Origin: Aquatica leii
Taxonomy: Eukaryota; Arthropoda; Insecta; Coleoptera; Lampyridae
Length of the DNA: 64,000 nt
Assembly: GCA_035610365.1 (NCBI GenBank)
Contig: CM069436.1
Location: forward strand, 8,236,937 to 8,300,936
Reading direction: 5' to 3'
The notes beneath the pieces are model-generated. The model was given only the letters and a program-made list of their open reading frames with translations, had not been told where the DNA came from and searched no databases. Both the position numbers and the translations under genes were made by a program. Positions within the stretch are counted from its first letter, which is position 1. The number at the start of each line of letters is the position of its first letter. Of the stretch, positions 1-10,560 are shown one piece after another.

Positions 1-330
1 GTCTCTACTGCAATCTGGTCTATACCCGGAGCTCTAGGTTTTTTGCTTGCTTATCATCATCTCTAAGTTTTGGTTCTGTCCTTAATTCTATATCTTCAGT
101 AATTTCTACACAAACTCTTTCATTGTTCTGCATTTAACACTTTGCTGAAATATTTTACTCATCTTGGCATTTGTTGCTCTTCTGTGTACAGTAGCTATCC
201 GTCTTTGCTTTTTATAGAAGCAGCATGCTCGTGTTATATGATTACCTATTATATATCCATGGCAAATATTATAGTCTTTAGATGTCGATATAGTGTTGGG
301 ATAAACCGCAGTAAATATGTTTGGCACTAA
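1..330 (-). pseudogene. RTE/jockey-like LINE reverse transcriptase fragment, runs off window start
   Basis: On the minus strand the extreme left end reads APGIDQIAVE, which matches the conserved (K)APGxDxI motif at the start of non-LTR reverse transcriptases. The preceding residues (MSKIFQQSVKCRTMKEF) look like the linker between endonuclease and RT in RTE-type LINEs. At least one frameshift lies between the linker and the motif. The rest of the RT would lie to the left, outside the window. The motif match is seen directly; the RTE assignment is inferred. Confidence 0.5.
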
Positions 331-701
331 TTAGTCTTTTAAGTATGTAGAACTTGAAACATAAACTGACGAATGACGATAAAAAAATGATACCATTGAT
401 CAAAATTCGAATTATTTTCTTAATTTTTTTGAAATGGGATATTTTAAAGCGTATTTGCGAAAGCTTATTCGTAATTGTGTTCACGATCGCGTAATTGAAT
501 TTGTCTGACAAGTAAATTAGGTTGTTTGATTTAGATTTTATACGAGCGCAAATCTTTAATAAACATTTTCAAAGTCGTAATATTTTTACTACTGTTTCAT
601 AAAATATATTTTCGGACGGACGCATCAACATTTATCATGTGGGATTCAAAACGAAAAATTCATTTATAATTTTTTCTTAACGCTATCATAAATAATTTAA
701 G
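331..701. other. No recognisable feature
   Basis: AT-rich sequence with short open frames on both strands and no family motif. I see no gene here. Confidence 0.5.
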
Positions 702-869
702 ATGACACAAAGTACATGTAAGAAAGAAGAACGTTTGGCTTATGGATATTCGATCGTATCCTTGGACGAAAATGTGTTAGGAAAACATATAAAATCGGGA
801 GTAATGTATCCTTTGGGAACCGTGAAAAAATTTGTTTACTCAGCTATTTATTTCATAACGCATTCTTGA
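702..869 (+). CDS. Candidate small ORF or first coding exon (55 aa)
   Basis: An ATG-to-TGA frame of 55 codons begins MTQSTCKKEERLAYGYSIVS and contains VLGKHIKSGVMYPLGTV. Its amino-acid composition is protein-like, unlike the Phe/Asn/Lys-rich shadows elsewhere in this AT-rich DNA. The last 15 residues are hydrophobic and may be intron read-through, since a weak GT lies in the ACCGTGAAA context after MYPLGT. I do not recognise the family. It could be a chance frame. Confidence 0.22.
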   Translation: MTQSTCKKEERLAYGYSIVSLDENVLGKHIKSGVMYPLGTVKKFVYSAIYFITHS

Positions 870-2376
870 ATGCGATTTTAAGTAATTAATGAACAGGTGC
901 AAAGCTAAAATTTAAATATACACCAATAACAGGTGATGCGAGTGTTAAAAATAAAGTTATAAATTAAAATGGCTTCTTGAAAGAATTTTCTGTGTAGATT
1001 TAATCCTATTTAAAAATATATATTTAAAAACAAAGTACAAATAAGCTTAATACACAGTTGTAAAACACAGCTTGTACAACATGACATTTAATTGCAAGAT
1101 CCGATCTGATCCAGACCTACAAATCACGATATCGGACACATCTGGGAGGTCATGAACAGCCATTGTATTCTGAACAGACCTCTACTACGTGCGTTAGTCA
1201 CGTTTTCTACGTCCTTTTCCTCTCTGAACCCCCGATGACAGCACATGTTGCTCTATGTAATGTAACGCACTAGATTATTACCTCATAACCGTTTTCCGAT
1301 TTCCCAGGACCGCAATCAATTTATCTTTGTTGCTCAATTTTAAGCAGTCCCACAACCATTTTGTAATTGGTCGAAAAAGTGCTCGTTTCAGAAAACCTTA
1401 CTTGAGTTTTGTCTGCAAATAAAACACGTTTACATACAAAGTTTCATATCTATTTTCTGTAGTATCCGAAACACCTCTTCCTTAGTTTTGCTTCGCGACA
1501 TCACTTTTACGAAAATATGAAATTTGTTCAGGCGAATCGAAATCGTCCTTTATTCTGAACATTAAACTTGTGTTTATTTATTTGGTAAATACATCCACGT
1601 GAACGTAACAGGTGGCAACGATCATCGTGATTCTCGAGGAGAAGGTACAAGGGGGTGACACAACACCTGACGCCTGGAATTGCCCAAAGGGACAAGCACA
1701 TCACACACCTGACGGGCCTTTTTATACCTGAAACTCTCAGCCCTAATGACTCAAATATGTTTGTTAAATTCAGTTCGCGATATGCCACTGTTGTGTTTCT
1801 GTGTTTCGATTCGTTTATCCAATTCCAATTATGTAAGTAAGTAAGTACACATAAAGCTGATTAAAATCAAATTTAAAACGAAGGACCGTATTTATAATTT
1901 AATGAAAGTTAAGAAGCTTTGCTCCATTATATTAAAACAAAATTTAGTAAAAAAAAATTGTAGAATTTTTAATTACAATCTAAAAGTTAAGAAGATTACT
2001 TTGCTAATTAAAGTTAAGAGAAACCCCTTTTCAATATTTCTCTTAAATAAACTTTGCAAGTGCTTAAATTAACTTTCTTCGTTTTAATATATAGAAATTC
2101 TTTTCCGTAATTGTCTAGAATAGAAACCAACAGTTTTAATTAATGCCCTTAGTGAAGCACAAAAATAATCACTAATTGGAACTGATGTTTCTGGTGCTGA
2201 AAATCTGAAAAGTCTTCGTACGCGCATAATTATTTAATTAGGTGTTTTTACCATTTCTGGTGTTCGTGTATCGCACTTGGCAATAAATTCGTTTTCCATC
2301 GCGATTGTCTTAAAACCAGCTCTCTAACACGGTGTTTACGTGTATTCTTGTTGTCCGGCTGTACGGCGCCGTTTTG
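870..2376. other. No recognisable gene
   Basis: Mixed AT-rich DNA. The stretch around 1080-1800 is less AT-rich and may be an old, unrecognised transposon, but no catalytic motif can be read on either strand. Confidence 0.4.
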
Positions 2377-2433
2377 TTAGGTACTTCCAGTTCGTTGAAA
2401 CCAAACGCCAAACTTTGATTTATCCGCCTTTAC
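2377..2433 (-). CDS. Candidate short terminal exon (18 codons plus stop)
   Basis: On the minus strand a good 3' splice site (pyrimidine-rich tract ending TTTTTCTTATAG) is followed by a frame reading VKADKSKFGVWFQRTGST and TAA. The exon side is GC-richer than its surroundings. No upstream exon could be linked, and 18 codons can occur by chance. Confidence 0.18.
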   Translation of the reverse strand, partial: VKADKSKFGVWFQRTGST

Positions 2434-2933
2434 CTATAAGAAAAATACATTCAATTTAGATCGAATTTTAGGTGATGAATCTTTCCTTTTCGTCTTATTT
2501 TTTATGGCATTTTTTATTACAAGCTGTAAACAAGTAAAAAACATAAAAGAAAAACAAATTTTATATTCACCCCATTTACCTTTTAAACGTCAAGTCTAAT
2601 AAAAATGTTATTAGAAAAGCTGAAAGGGGATTGAACTTTTCTTGTTAAATTTTATGTCTTTGTAAATATGATGACCCCTTTGTAAATTGTCCACGCCATA
2701 TTTACACAGTTGTAATGCAAACGTAATAAAATTACACGACTCAATATTTTCGTAGCTTCAATCTGACTTAATCTTTCTTTAAATATTTTTTTTGTTATTT
2801 TCCGAGTATAAAAATTATTATAATTCGCGGTTTCCATCGTTGCTTTTCTTGGATTCTTAAAGGTCGTGGGTACTTTCATTATTAAAATTGTCAATTTGAT
2901 TCTGTGTATAAGAAGATGCATTCTCAGATTCCA
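2434..2933. other. No recognisable feature
   Basis: AT-rich spacer up to the left end of the pogo-like transposon. The 89-codon minus-strand frame here has no recognised similarity. Confidence 0.5.
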
Positions 2934-2954
2934 TGGGGTTAGTGTAAATAAACA
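2934..2954 (+). repeat. Left terminal inverted repeat of pogo-like element
   Basis: TGGGGTTAGTGTAAATAAAC is the imperfect inverted counterpart of the right end near 5290-5310. The match extends a few bases outward (GATTC on both sides). Confidence 0.55.
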
Positions 2955-3444
2955 TTAAAAAAGCTACAAACTTGTTTTTTGAAAAGTTTATTATCTAGAT
3001 TAGATGAAAAGGTATGAAATGGAGTATGATTATTGTGATTCAGTTGCTTACATTGAAATGTGAAAAATCAACGGAAAAATTAAAGCTTTCTCCTCTCCGC
3101 TTTCGTTTCGGATCTGGCAAAATTCTAACAATATTTTTCGTACTAATAATGTCTATATCATCAATTTTGGGCAAAAAAAATTCTTTCTGCCACATCTTAA
3201 AAATTTAACTTCCCACCCTTCGACAATTTCTCTACGTTGCCTACAAAGTGTCTAATTCTTTTGTTGCATTCGTATTGCACTATCACCCATTTATTCACTT
3301 TGACAGCAATTGTTTCCTCTGCTTCATTTTCATTGTCCACTTCGCCATCGTTAATTTCATATCTATCGTTTATGGTCTCAGCTACCTCTGTATCTATGTC
3401 TTCATTCTCAAAACTTTCAAAATCGATGTCATCTGACGTATCAA

Positions 3445-4863
3445 TTAGCGGTGGATCTTCAAGTTCTTCGTCAGTACTTTCGTCACTTTCTTTGTAGTTT
3501 CTACGCTTCTTATGGATTTTTTTGCAGCTAGTACATTAGGAAGTTTTTCTTTCGTTTTGAGACTTGTTTCTTCATTTAATCTTGCTATCACTTCTGGTGA
3601 AGTTATGACTGTTCCAGACGCTACTCTTCTTTTCTTCACTTTTTGAGTTTTGTCGCCATCTGACGGTCGAACTGTCCTCAAAAGGAGCTCTTCAAATGAT
3701 AGGTTTTGGTTTGTTGGATGATCATTAGTTTCGTTTTCTTTTGAGTTTTTGTTTACCTCGGTGTTGTGATTATTTTCCAGGCTCCTAAGAGTATCCGCTG
3801 AAATATGTTTTTGCCATCTTTTCAAGCATTCTGGATCATACTTGTCCTCAGATATCACCTGCCGGTTGAATGGTTTTATCCCTGCTTTCACAAAACCATT
3901 GATAATAGTTATAGGTTGGAGGTCTTTCCAGGTTTGGCCGAACAATCCGGAAAATTGTTTTTTTGGTATTTTCAGTCCCACATTTTTCCTTTGCCAAGCC
4001 ACCAATCTTTCATCACATGTGCTCTTTAGCGATCTGAATACAGATATATCTAGAGGCTGAAGAAGGTGGCTTGTGTGTGAAGGAAGTTTAAGAATTGTGA
4101 TTGTTATTAGCCTTTGCAAATTCGATTAATTGAATGTTTATGTGGGTGCTGTGACCATCATATATAACCAGGTTCGGTTTTTCTGTATCCAGAGCAGGCA
4201 GCAAAGTTTTTTGAAAATAATTGAGAAATATGTCAGATTACATCCAGCCTTTCTTGCTAGCAGCAAATGTCCGGACCAGACACAGTTCTCGAGCAGGCTT
4301 TACGCTTCGCTCCAACAATTTTTGTTTTATTGGGATCATGACAAAAGGAACTCTCATCTAGGTTCCAAATCTGATTGGGCTTGTCATGAAGTGATAGGTC
4401 GGTTAAAGTTTGTTCTAGAATATCAAAATACTTGTTGATAACAAATTGATCTGTCATCTTTTTTCGAGCGTACTCGACTGATTGGGGCTTCTTTATACTG
4501 TGGTGATGACGTATTTTGAAGTTTCTAAACCAATCATCACCAGGTACGTTATATTTAAATGGTGTCCTGAGATTGTTTTTTTGAACATAACTAGCTACAA
4601 CCTTTAATAATTCTTTTCTAGTGATTCCAAAACCTCACTTCTCCTTCCTATTTTGGAATCGCTGTAGAACGACCTTCGGTCTCACTTTTCATTCCACGTG
4701 TCCCTTTTAAGTGATAAAATAAAGTGGTTTTTGGAATTTGGTATAATGTGTGTGCCCTATGAATGGTCAAAGTGCCACGTTTTATTTTATTTATAGCATT
4801 TTCTATGTCTGCCTCGGAGTACTTGGAACCTCGGGAAGTTTTCCTCACGTAGATTCTCGGCAT
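3445..4863 (-). pseudogene. pogo/Tigger-like transposase with psq HTH and DDE domain, broken
   Basis: Reading down the minus strand, 4863-4648 begins MPRIYVRKTSRGSKYSEAD and continues with a psq/CENP-B-type helix-turn-helix (RAHTLYQIPKTTLFYHLKG). The catalytic part follows: NQIWNLDESSF near 4350-4390 with the first Asp, NLVIYDGHSTH near 4140-4180 with the second, then PSHTSHLLQPLDISVF, the signature downstream of the second Asp in pogo-like transposases, and a charged C-terminal tail. Cut-and-paste transposition is the family's known role. Frameshifts fall between the HTH and catalytic parts and near 4120-4260, so no full-length protein can be made. The 225-codon C-terminal piece (3445-4119) is the longest open stretch. 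Confidence 0.85.
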
Positions 4864-4911
4864 ATTCTGAAACAAAAATTTTCGTGAATGAGAAATGTTC
4901 ATGAAATATAC

Positions 4912-4981
4912 GTTCACACTTACACCAGGAAAATGTTCACACTTACCTCACCATGCAAAATAATATGGGGTAAGTGTGAAC
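4912..4981. repeat. Subterminal repeats GTTCACACTTACC of pogo-like element
   Basis: The motif occurs at 4912 and 4936 in one orientation and inverted at 4966-4980 (GGGGTAAGTGTGAAC). It recurs at 5294 and 5314-5324 next to the right end. Clustered subterminal repeats are often transposase binding sites; that role is inferred here. Confidence 0.5.
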
Positions 4982-5289
4982 ACGGCGTTTTCTAATAAGT
5001 TGAAAGATAAACAGAAAATACATATACAGTGTATGAAACTACAACATTTCACGATACTGAGGGAATAAAACTGAGACAACTTACCTAGATGAATGTCTTT
5101 CTTCTCTTTTATTGAAAATAACACGCTTCACTCGTCAACTTGTGTCACGTTGGCGTCTGAACTCGATAGGTTATGATGTTTCTGCAAATGGCCGCACAGA
5201 GTTGGTTTTCATCAACCACGTGTACTATGATGATATACTACTAGACAACAGATGGCGTTACTGTCGGTTCATTTTTGCCTCTGTTACAA

Positions 5290-5310
5290 CATATGTTCAC
5301 ACTTACCCCA
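5290..5310 (-). repeat. Right terminal inverted repeat of pogo-like element
   Basis: TATGTTCACACTTACCCCA is the inverted partner of the left end at 2934. A partial second copy, CACACTTACCC, follows at about 5315. Confidence 0.55.
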
Positions 5311-5342
5311 GAATCACACTTACCCAGGTTCACCTTATGTAT

Positions 5343-5642
5343 TAGTGTGCGTTTTTTTTTCTATAAACGGAATGCCCCAATTTTCCGTTATTTTTCTTTA
5401 TCACCAGTACATCAAGAAAGGCTAGACTGCTGTTATGTTCTAACTCCATAGTAAATTTAATGCTATTAGGTGCAGAGTTTATATGTTGAAAGAACTAATT
5501 TAGTTTATCTTTGCCATGAGGCCATACAACAAACGTCTCATCAACATATCTGAAAGAAGTTTTTGGTTTTAACTCGACATTTTTCATAATTTCAGTTTCA
5601 AAATATTCCGTTGTTATAACTGAAATAAGTGTTTTTAAGGTT
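5343..5642 (-). pseudogene. Penelope-like element reverse transcriptase fragment
   Basis: The minus strand reads SFRYVDETFVVWPHG near 5515-5560, the PLE version of the RT catalytic YxDD box, followed by FFQHINSAPNSIKFTMELEH and SSLAFLDVLV and ending with the VYRKKTHTN block. This order is characteristic of PLE RT domains 5-7. One in-frame stop lies after GKDKLN near 5500. The fragment abuts the pogo right end on one side and an oppositely oriented PLE endonuclease on the other. Confidence 0.85.
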
Positions 5643-5644
5643 GC

Positions 5645-6083
5645 ACCGCTTATTTACCATACTGTATGGGTTCGACAGACAAAATAAGCAGGGTGCTAAA
5701 GAAACATAATATTAAAACTATCTTTACGACCAAGGATACCCTGAACACCTGGTTTACATCTGCTAAAGGTAAACAAGGGGCTCTAAAACATGCCGGAGTT
5801 TACAAAATTCCTTGTTCCTGTGGATTAAGTTATATAGGACAGACGGGACGCTCTATTGAAGTTACAGTAAAGGAACATATGACTGACTGCAAACACTGCA
5901 GAGTTACTAAATCAGCAGTGGCAGAACACGTGTGGAACCAAGGACACACGCTGAACTTTGACCAAACTAAATTGTTGGCTAGAACTCCTTTCTACTTTCC
6001 CAGACTACTGCCGAGCCGCTGGGGAAACAGAAAAACATTCATGTAATATGAACCGAGAAGACGGTTTAAGACTTTCGGCTTAG
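5645..6083 (+). pseudogene. Penelope-like element GIY-YIG endonuclease fragment
   Basis: The plus strand begins YLPYCMGSTDKISRVLKKHN, the linker upstream of PLE endonucleases. It continues with the GIY-YIG core GVYKIPCSCGLSYIGQTGRS, including the PLE-specific CxC Cys pair, and the downstream AVAEHVWNQGH block. Near 6010-6025 a frameshift breaks the frame; the next frame carries EKHSCNMNREDGLRL and stops at 6081-6083. In a normal PLE this domain follows the RT on the same strand. Here it is head-to-head with the RT piece at 5343-5642. Confidence 0.88.
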
Positions 6084-6242
6084 ACCGCGTCGTAGTTCAA
6101 CACCCAGACTTAGGCTTGGTCTTAGTCGAACTTGGCTTTTGTCGTATTGTCATTCGTGAACCCAAACAGTCAGAAGTTTTGCAAGATTAGGACCAAGCCT
6201 AAGTCTGGGTGTTTGACTACGACGCGGTCTAAGCCGAAAGTC
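6070..6242. repeat. Long hairpin: 52-bp inverted repeat with 69-nt loop
   Basis: The left arm 6070-6121 (starting GACTTTCGGCTTAGACCGCG) and the right arm 6191-6242 (starting GACCAAGCCTAAGTCTGGGT) are reverse complements with about two mismatches. The left arm begins inside the last codons of the PLE endonuclease, so the hairpin is probably the element's 3' end or its inverted terminal segment. Confidence 0.85.
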
Positions 6243-6809
6243 GCTTATAATCTAAAAAAAAACAGTTTTCAAAATTTACGAATTTATGTTTTTTGTCGTG
6301 TGTGGTTTGTGGAAAACGGTTTAGTTGGGAAACTTAAGTATAGTGCGAGTAACGTCTAGGTTGAAAAAAATTAACTCTTCGTAGAGTCCCAAAAAGCTGT
6401 TAATAGACAATGTGTCTATGGTTTGTAGCTTAGTTTACTATATTTAGTGTTGTTCTTAACTATTTACTCAATTTTAGTCTTTGTCGTCGGATCAACCAGA
6501 AGTTCACTCTCAAACAGTCGTTCTATTGTTGCGTAGCCTGCATCTTCGCTTTATGTTGTTACAGCAAGTTTTTGGACCAAGTTTAGTCTTGACTTTGTTT
6601 TTGCAGCTTTTTTTTCAAATCGTGTTTAATTTGTACGACAAATTGATAAGAGTAACGCCTAAGGACTTTGGGGTGAAATTGTTCTATTAAAAACTACGTT
6701 TAACCTATTCTTAATGTTTCTGTAATGTAGATGAGAGGTTGAAAGTTTTGTTTTTTTTTAATATGACGCGTATGATTTATCAAACTTAAGAAACCTCGGC
6801 ATGGAACCA
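6243..6809. other. No recognisable feature
   Basis: AT-rich sequence after the PLE hairpin. Short frames only, none with a recognised motif. Confidence 0.45.
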
Positions 6810-7250
6810 GTAGATCATTCTTCTCTTGCTTCCCCTTTATGCTTTAAAGCGTCAGGTCCTCTACCCACTTTCGGAAGCTGTCTCGGTCGGATGCTATTTT
6901 TTTATGCATCTTAGGTGTTTTCCTCTCTGTTTTAGCTTCTTCTCTAAGCTCTGTTCTTATGTGTCATCTGCTTTTTTCTTATAGTTTTGCGTTTAGTATT
7001 CCTTTGGGGTCTCTATTTCTTAACATTTCTACTACGTGTCCATACCTCTGTAATTGTTTTCTTTCTACTTCTTCTGTTCGCGGTTGTTGGTCTCTGGTTA
7101 TTGTATTTCGTATGAGATCTCTTTTTGTTTTACCTACTAGTCTTCTTAGATATTTCATTTTGCTCGATGTGATTTTGATTTAGGTTTTATCTTGTATTGT
7201 CCAGTTCTTCGACTCATACGTTAATAATGATGTCCATTTCAAAACGTTGG
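6810..7250 (-). pseudogene. RTE-like LINE, C-terminal part of ORF2
   Basis: The minus-strand translation contains YESKNWTIQDK, then KMKYLRRLVGKTKRDLIRN, then ERKQLQRYGHVVEMLRNRDP and finally SDRDSFRKWVEDL. This is the usual C-terminal order after the RT of RTE-type LINEs (the xLRRIxGxTRRDxIRN and RQLxWxGHVxRM blocks). Several stops interrupt it. No RT core is present, so it is an isolated 3' piece. Confidence 0.75.
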
Positions 7251-7389
7251 AATGGGAATATATTTACAACAAAAAATCAAAAATTGCAAAAACCGGTTTT
7301 GAATAAACGGAGGGCGAATTAAATTCACATGGTCAGTGGCACATCCCCACCTACCAATTCATCACCGACCACCCAACAAATGTAAAGTG
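7251..7389. other. Spacer, possibly gypsy gag remnant
   Basis: The sequence around 7330-7380 (SGTSPPTNSSPTTQQM in one plus frame) could be the part of the downstream gypsy element that was split by the mariner-type insertion. This is weak inference. Confidence 0.2.
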
Positions 7390-8110
7390 CAACACTCTAC
7401 TTATGATACATTGTTTCTTTATAAATGCTATTCAGAAATAAATAATATAAAAGTGACATTCCACTTGACAGTTTTGAAATAATTAGCAAATAATAAAGTT
7501 TTGGGAGATGTTGTTAATGCTTTAAAATACACTGTTTGTGAAATCTTATTTGGAAAGTAATTATAAGAACTGTTCAAAATGTGCACCGTTCTGTTCTAAC
7601 CAGAAAAATAGTCAAAACTTAACTTCTTGCCTCACTTTTTGGAATGTATCAAGAGTTATGGAGCGACAAACGCCGATAATTCGTTGCTGTAAATCTTGTA
7701 GATAAAAAATTCAGCGGTGTCAAATCAGGCGATCACGTTGGCCACTCGATTGCTCCTCTACGGCCAATTCATTTTCTTGAGTAATGTTCATCTAGCCACG
7801 GTCTAGTTTGCACAGCGTAATGCCGTAGAGCACCATCCAGTTGAATGTGAAACAGATTTGCATCTAATTGCGCTTCACCATCTATTTGATTTGAACAATT
7901 GACATCTCTATTGTGTTTTCAAGCAAATTCACAAAAATATCACCTGTAAGGTTTTCATTCATAAGCAAATATCTAACAATTTAGCTCTTAGAATAGCAGC
8001 CCAAACATTTAGTTTCTGAGAATATGTGATCCTCTCGTACAATACGATGAGTTCTATTCTCTCAATCGTGACAATCAAGAGAAGCAGATTTGTTTTTTTT
8101 TTGTAATTGA
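7390..8110 (-). pseudogene. Tc1/mariner-superfamily transposase, heavily decayed
   Basis: The minus strand preserves FQLDGALRHYAVQTRPWLDE and, further on, IEWPTxSPDLTPLNF. These match the FQQDGAPxHY and WPxxSPDLTPxDF blocks of a Tc1/mariner-type transposase around its second and third catalytic Asp. Upstream, NENLTGDIFVNLLENTIE and a KCLGCYSKS-like strand agree with the same family. The C-terminal VRTERCTF (normally EQNGGHFEQ) is also visible. There are many stops and frameshifts. The element appears to lie within or next to a plus-strand gypsy remnant. Confidence 0.75.
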
Positions 8111-8159
8111 GTTTTTGAAAAGTATTTGTTTGGGTCTTTCACTCATTGTTTACAGGCTG

Positions 8160-9360
8160 TACAACGAGTGGATTGAAACACGCAAAAGCGACTCAAAAAA
8201 CTAAGTAGCTATGAATCACCGACCAAAATTCAGTCCAACTCACCACTGGTGATTCAGCAATCCACATCGTTCCCAACGGAACACACTCCAGCCGAAAGCA
8301 CTATGCATACAACCAGTACTTCAATTAGCGAAAACTGTTTGTAAATCTACTATAACAGTAGTGGTTGGAGGTTCATTATGGACACTGGCGCATAACTGAG
8401 CGTGATCTCAAACACCAACTTTTCAACAGTCACGCAGCGAAAATTATATTTTGCTAACAGCTTAATAATGCATACATATGCCAAATAACGTTTAAGTCTT
8501 TCACTTAACCTACGGCATGAATTCGTCTGGACCTTCATCGGAGTCGATGTTTCCGATGCAATTATAGGAGCAGATTTTCTTAAACTCGTCGAAGTCCGAG
8601 GTAGAATTGATAACGTACTTAAACCAACTCAAAAGGCAACACATTTCATCTCAACATACGGATCTCCAGTGTATGCTAAAGCGCGTCAACTATCCGCAGA
8701 GAAGCTGTCTGTAGCCAAAGCAGAGTTTGAATACTTGATGAAAAAGGGAATCGTCCGGTCATATAAATCACCATGGTCTAGTCCAATCTACGTCACAAGA
8801 GAAAAAGATCTGCGGTAATTGCCAATTTTTAAACACAAAAACCGTAAAAGATAGGTAAAACTATATTTTCATTCATGGACCTTAAACGTGCATGGTAAAT
8901 CCTGCATTTTTGGACTCGATTTTGTGTTTGTCTATATTGACGACATACTTGTCACTTCCTCGTCACTAGATAAACACACTAAACATCTTCGCATTGTCTT
9001 TAATCTGTTAGACAAGACTCAAAAATTGAAAAATGTGGTTTTGGTAAACCTGAAACGATCACACCACACGGATTAAAACCATTATCGTTGAAGTCAGCCA
9101 AAGAACTAAAAAGTTTCCTCAACTGAACGTTTTTTACCACACGCTGTAAATCTCCAAAGCAAACTAATATGCCTGATCCATAACAACAAGAAGCAGTCGC
9201 CAGCTAGATTTTATCAGTGAATTTTTGACAGATATTCAACTTATTTCTGGCTCTTCAAACTATCGTCGATATGCTGTCAAGAATTTCTATAGTAGACACT
9301 TCACATTACTACAAGAATTTAAAAAAAATGTACCCCATTTTAAGTCCGACCTCACGAGCC
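8160..9360 (+). pseudogene. Ty3/gypsy retrotransposon remnant: protease, RT, RNase H traces
   Basis: Plus-strand landmarks in order: WRFIMDTGA (retropepsin active site, near 8370-8395); FIGVDVSDAIIGADFLKLV (end of protease, near 8530-8590); KARQLSAEKLSVAKAEFEYL and GIVRSYKSPWSSPIYVTRE (start of gypsy RT, 8680-8800); FVFVYIDDILV (YxDD catalytic box, 8925-8955); a degraded KPLSLKSAKELKSFLN block (about 9070-9120); and RQLDFISEFLTDIQ, typical after RNase H (about 9200-9240). The central RT is deleted between about 8815 and 8900. Stops are frequent. No LTRs were found. Confidence 0.82.
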
Positions 9361-9369
9361 GCCACTGAT

Positions 9370-10560
9370 GATAACCTTTTTTATTTCTATTGTGGTTTAT
9401 TTCGATATTTTTAAATTTTCGTCTTTCGCTTTAATTACTATATCTGTTATCGTCGGATTTTAACTCCAATCTTTCTAGTACATTTTTTATTCTTAGCATA
9501 ACGTCTTTTTCTAATATCTCATTATAATACAAGTTCCATAAGGTCGACCCAACGCCGATCCTTGTGGTACCCCGCTAGTTGTTTTTATTTTGTCGACATT
9601 TTCTGTTATTATGTACCTTTTACTGAAATACTCGTAGCACGTATTTAAGGTAGTTACTTATTGTGCTTCTTTGTATTTCATTTTTGAGTATTTTTCATTT
9701 CTTGTATCTTCAAGATGGCTTCTATAGTCCTTTTGCCTTTGGTATAACCAAATTGGTTTTCGCTAATGAGTTATCATTTATTTTCTGTATCAATCTATTG
9801 TTTGTAATTTTCTCTATCGGTTTGTTTGATGCGTTTGTTATGCAAATGGGCTTACGTTTTTTTTAATTATCTTCTTTTTTTTTGGAAGGTGTTGATAAAT
9901 TTCTAGTGCTAAGTCTGGTCCTGGTGCTTTCTTAGGTTTTATGCTTTTTGTCTCTTTTATAATTTCTTCTATCATTATGTCATAATGTTGTTCATTTTCT
10001 TCTTTTTGTGTTTGATTTATTTCTTGTTTATGACGGTTTGAAAATGTTTGTTGTAGTGCTTCTTCTCTATCTAGATTCTAGAATATTGTTTTTTCTGTGC
10101 CTATTGAACATTATTTAATACGCTTTCCTCCATATGTTATTTTCTAGTTGCAATAGTACTTTATCCAATTTTTTTTCTTGCTTATTAGTTTCTTTTTTTG
10201 ATGCTAATGTAATGTCTATTGATTTTGTGTCGTTCGATTGGTATGTTCGCTTATTTTTTTGGTTTAGTATGTTTAGGTTTTTAGTCATTCTACTAATATG
10301 GGTTCTATTTTGTTTCTCATTTCGGAGCTATAAAAATGGTTTTTGGCGTTTAAGTTTCTACCTATTATGAGTTGTTTTTCTGTACCGTGCCTGTCTATGT
10401 GAATGTCCAGGTCGTATAAATAGTTTTCGTTTGAACTCACACTCACCATTTTAGTATCACAGTTGGCTACTACTTTGTGCTCTGTCCCAATAACCACGTT
10501 GCATTTGTAGTCGCAGTACCACTTGTAGCTCTTTTTTTGTTAATTTTTGGTCTATACTTA
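9370..10560 (-). pseudogene. R1-like LINE ORF2: endonuclease plus 5' half of RT
   Basis: Minus-strand 10497-10285 reads VVANCDTKMVSVSSNENYLY and IIGRNLNAKNHFYSSEMRNK, the GGDFNAKxxxWGS block of the APE-type endonuclease of R1/I/jockey LINEs. Downstream come KAPGPDLALEIYQ (RT start, about 9900-9940), NQFGYTKGKRTIEAI (about 9735-9775) and GVPQGSALG (about 9555-9590). The YADD catalytic part and C-terminus are missing, so the copy is 3'-truncated or deleted at the junction with the gypsy remnant. The frame is broken throughout. Confidence 0.8.

Larger units (their letters stand above)
2934..5310 (-). mobile_element. pogo-like (Tc1/mariner superfamily) DNA transposon, decayed
   Basis: The unit is bounded by TGGGGTTAGTGTAAATA at 2934 and, inverted, TGGGGTAAGTGTGAACATA ending at 5310. 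It encloses a minus-strand transposase with an N-terminal psq-type helix-turn-helix and a DDE-type catalytic domain. The motif GTTCACACTTACC recurs several times near the transposase start and the right end. Clean TA target duplications were not visible, so the exact ends are approximate. At about 2.4 kb the size suits an autonomous pogo/Tigger-like element. Confidence 0.75.

Noticed and set aside
1080..1560. Possible mariner-type transposase on the minus strand
   Set aside because: Some segments suggested a DDE element, but no catalytic block could be read in any frame.
3237..3497. Ser-rich plus-strand ORF
   Set aside because: Overlaps the tail of the pogo-like transposase, which runs on the opposite strand; the Ser runs arise from its acidic coding sequence.
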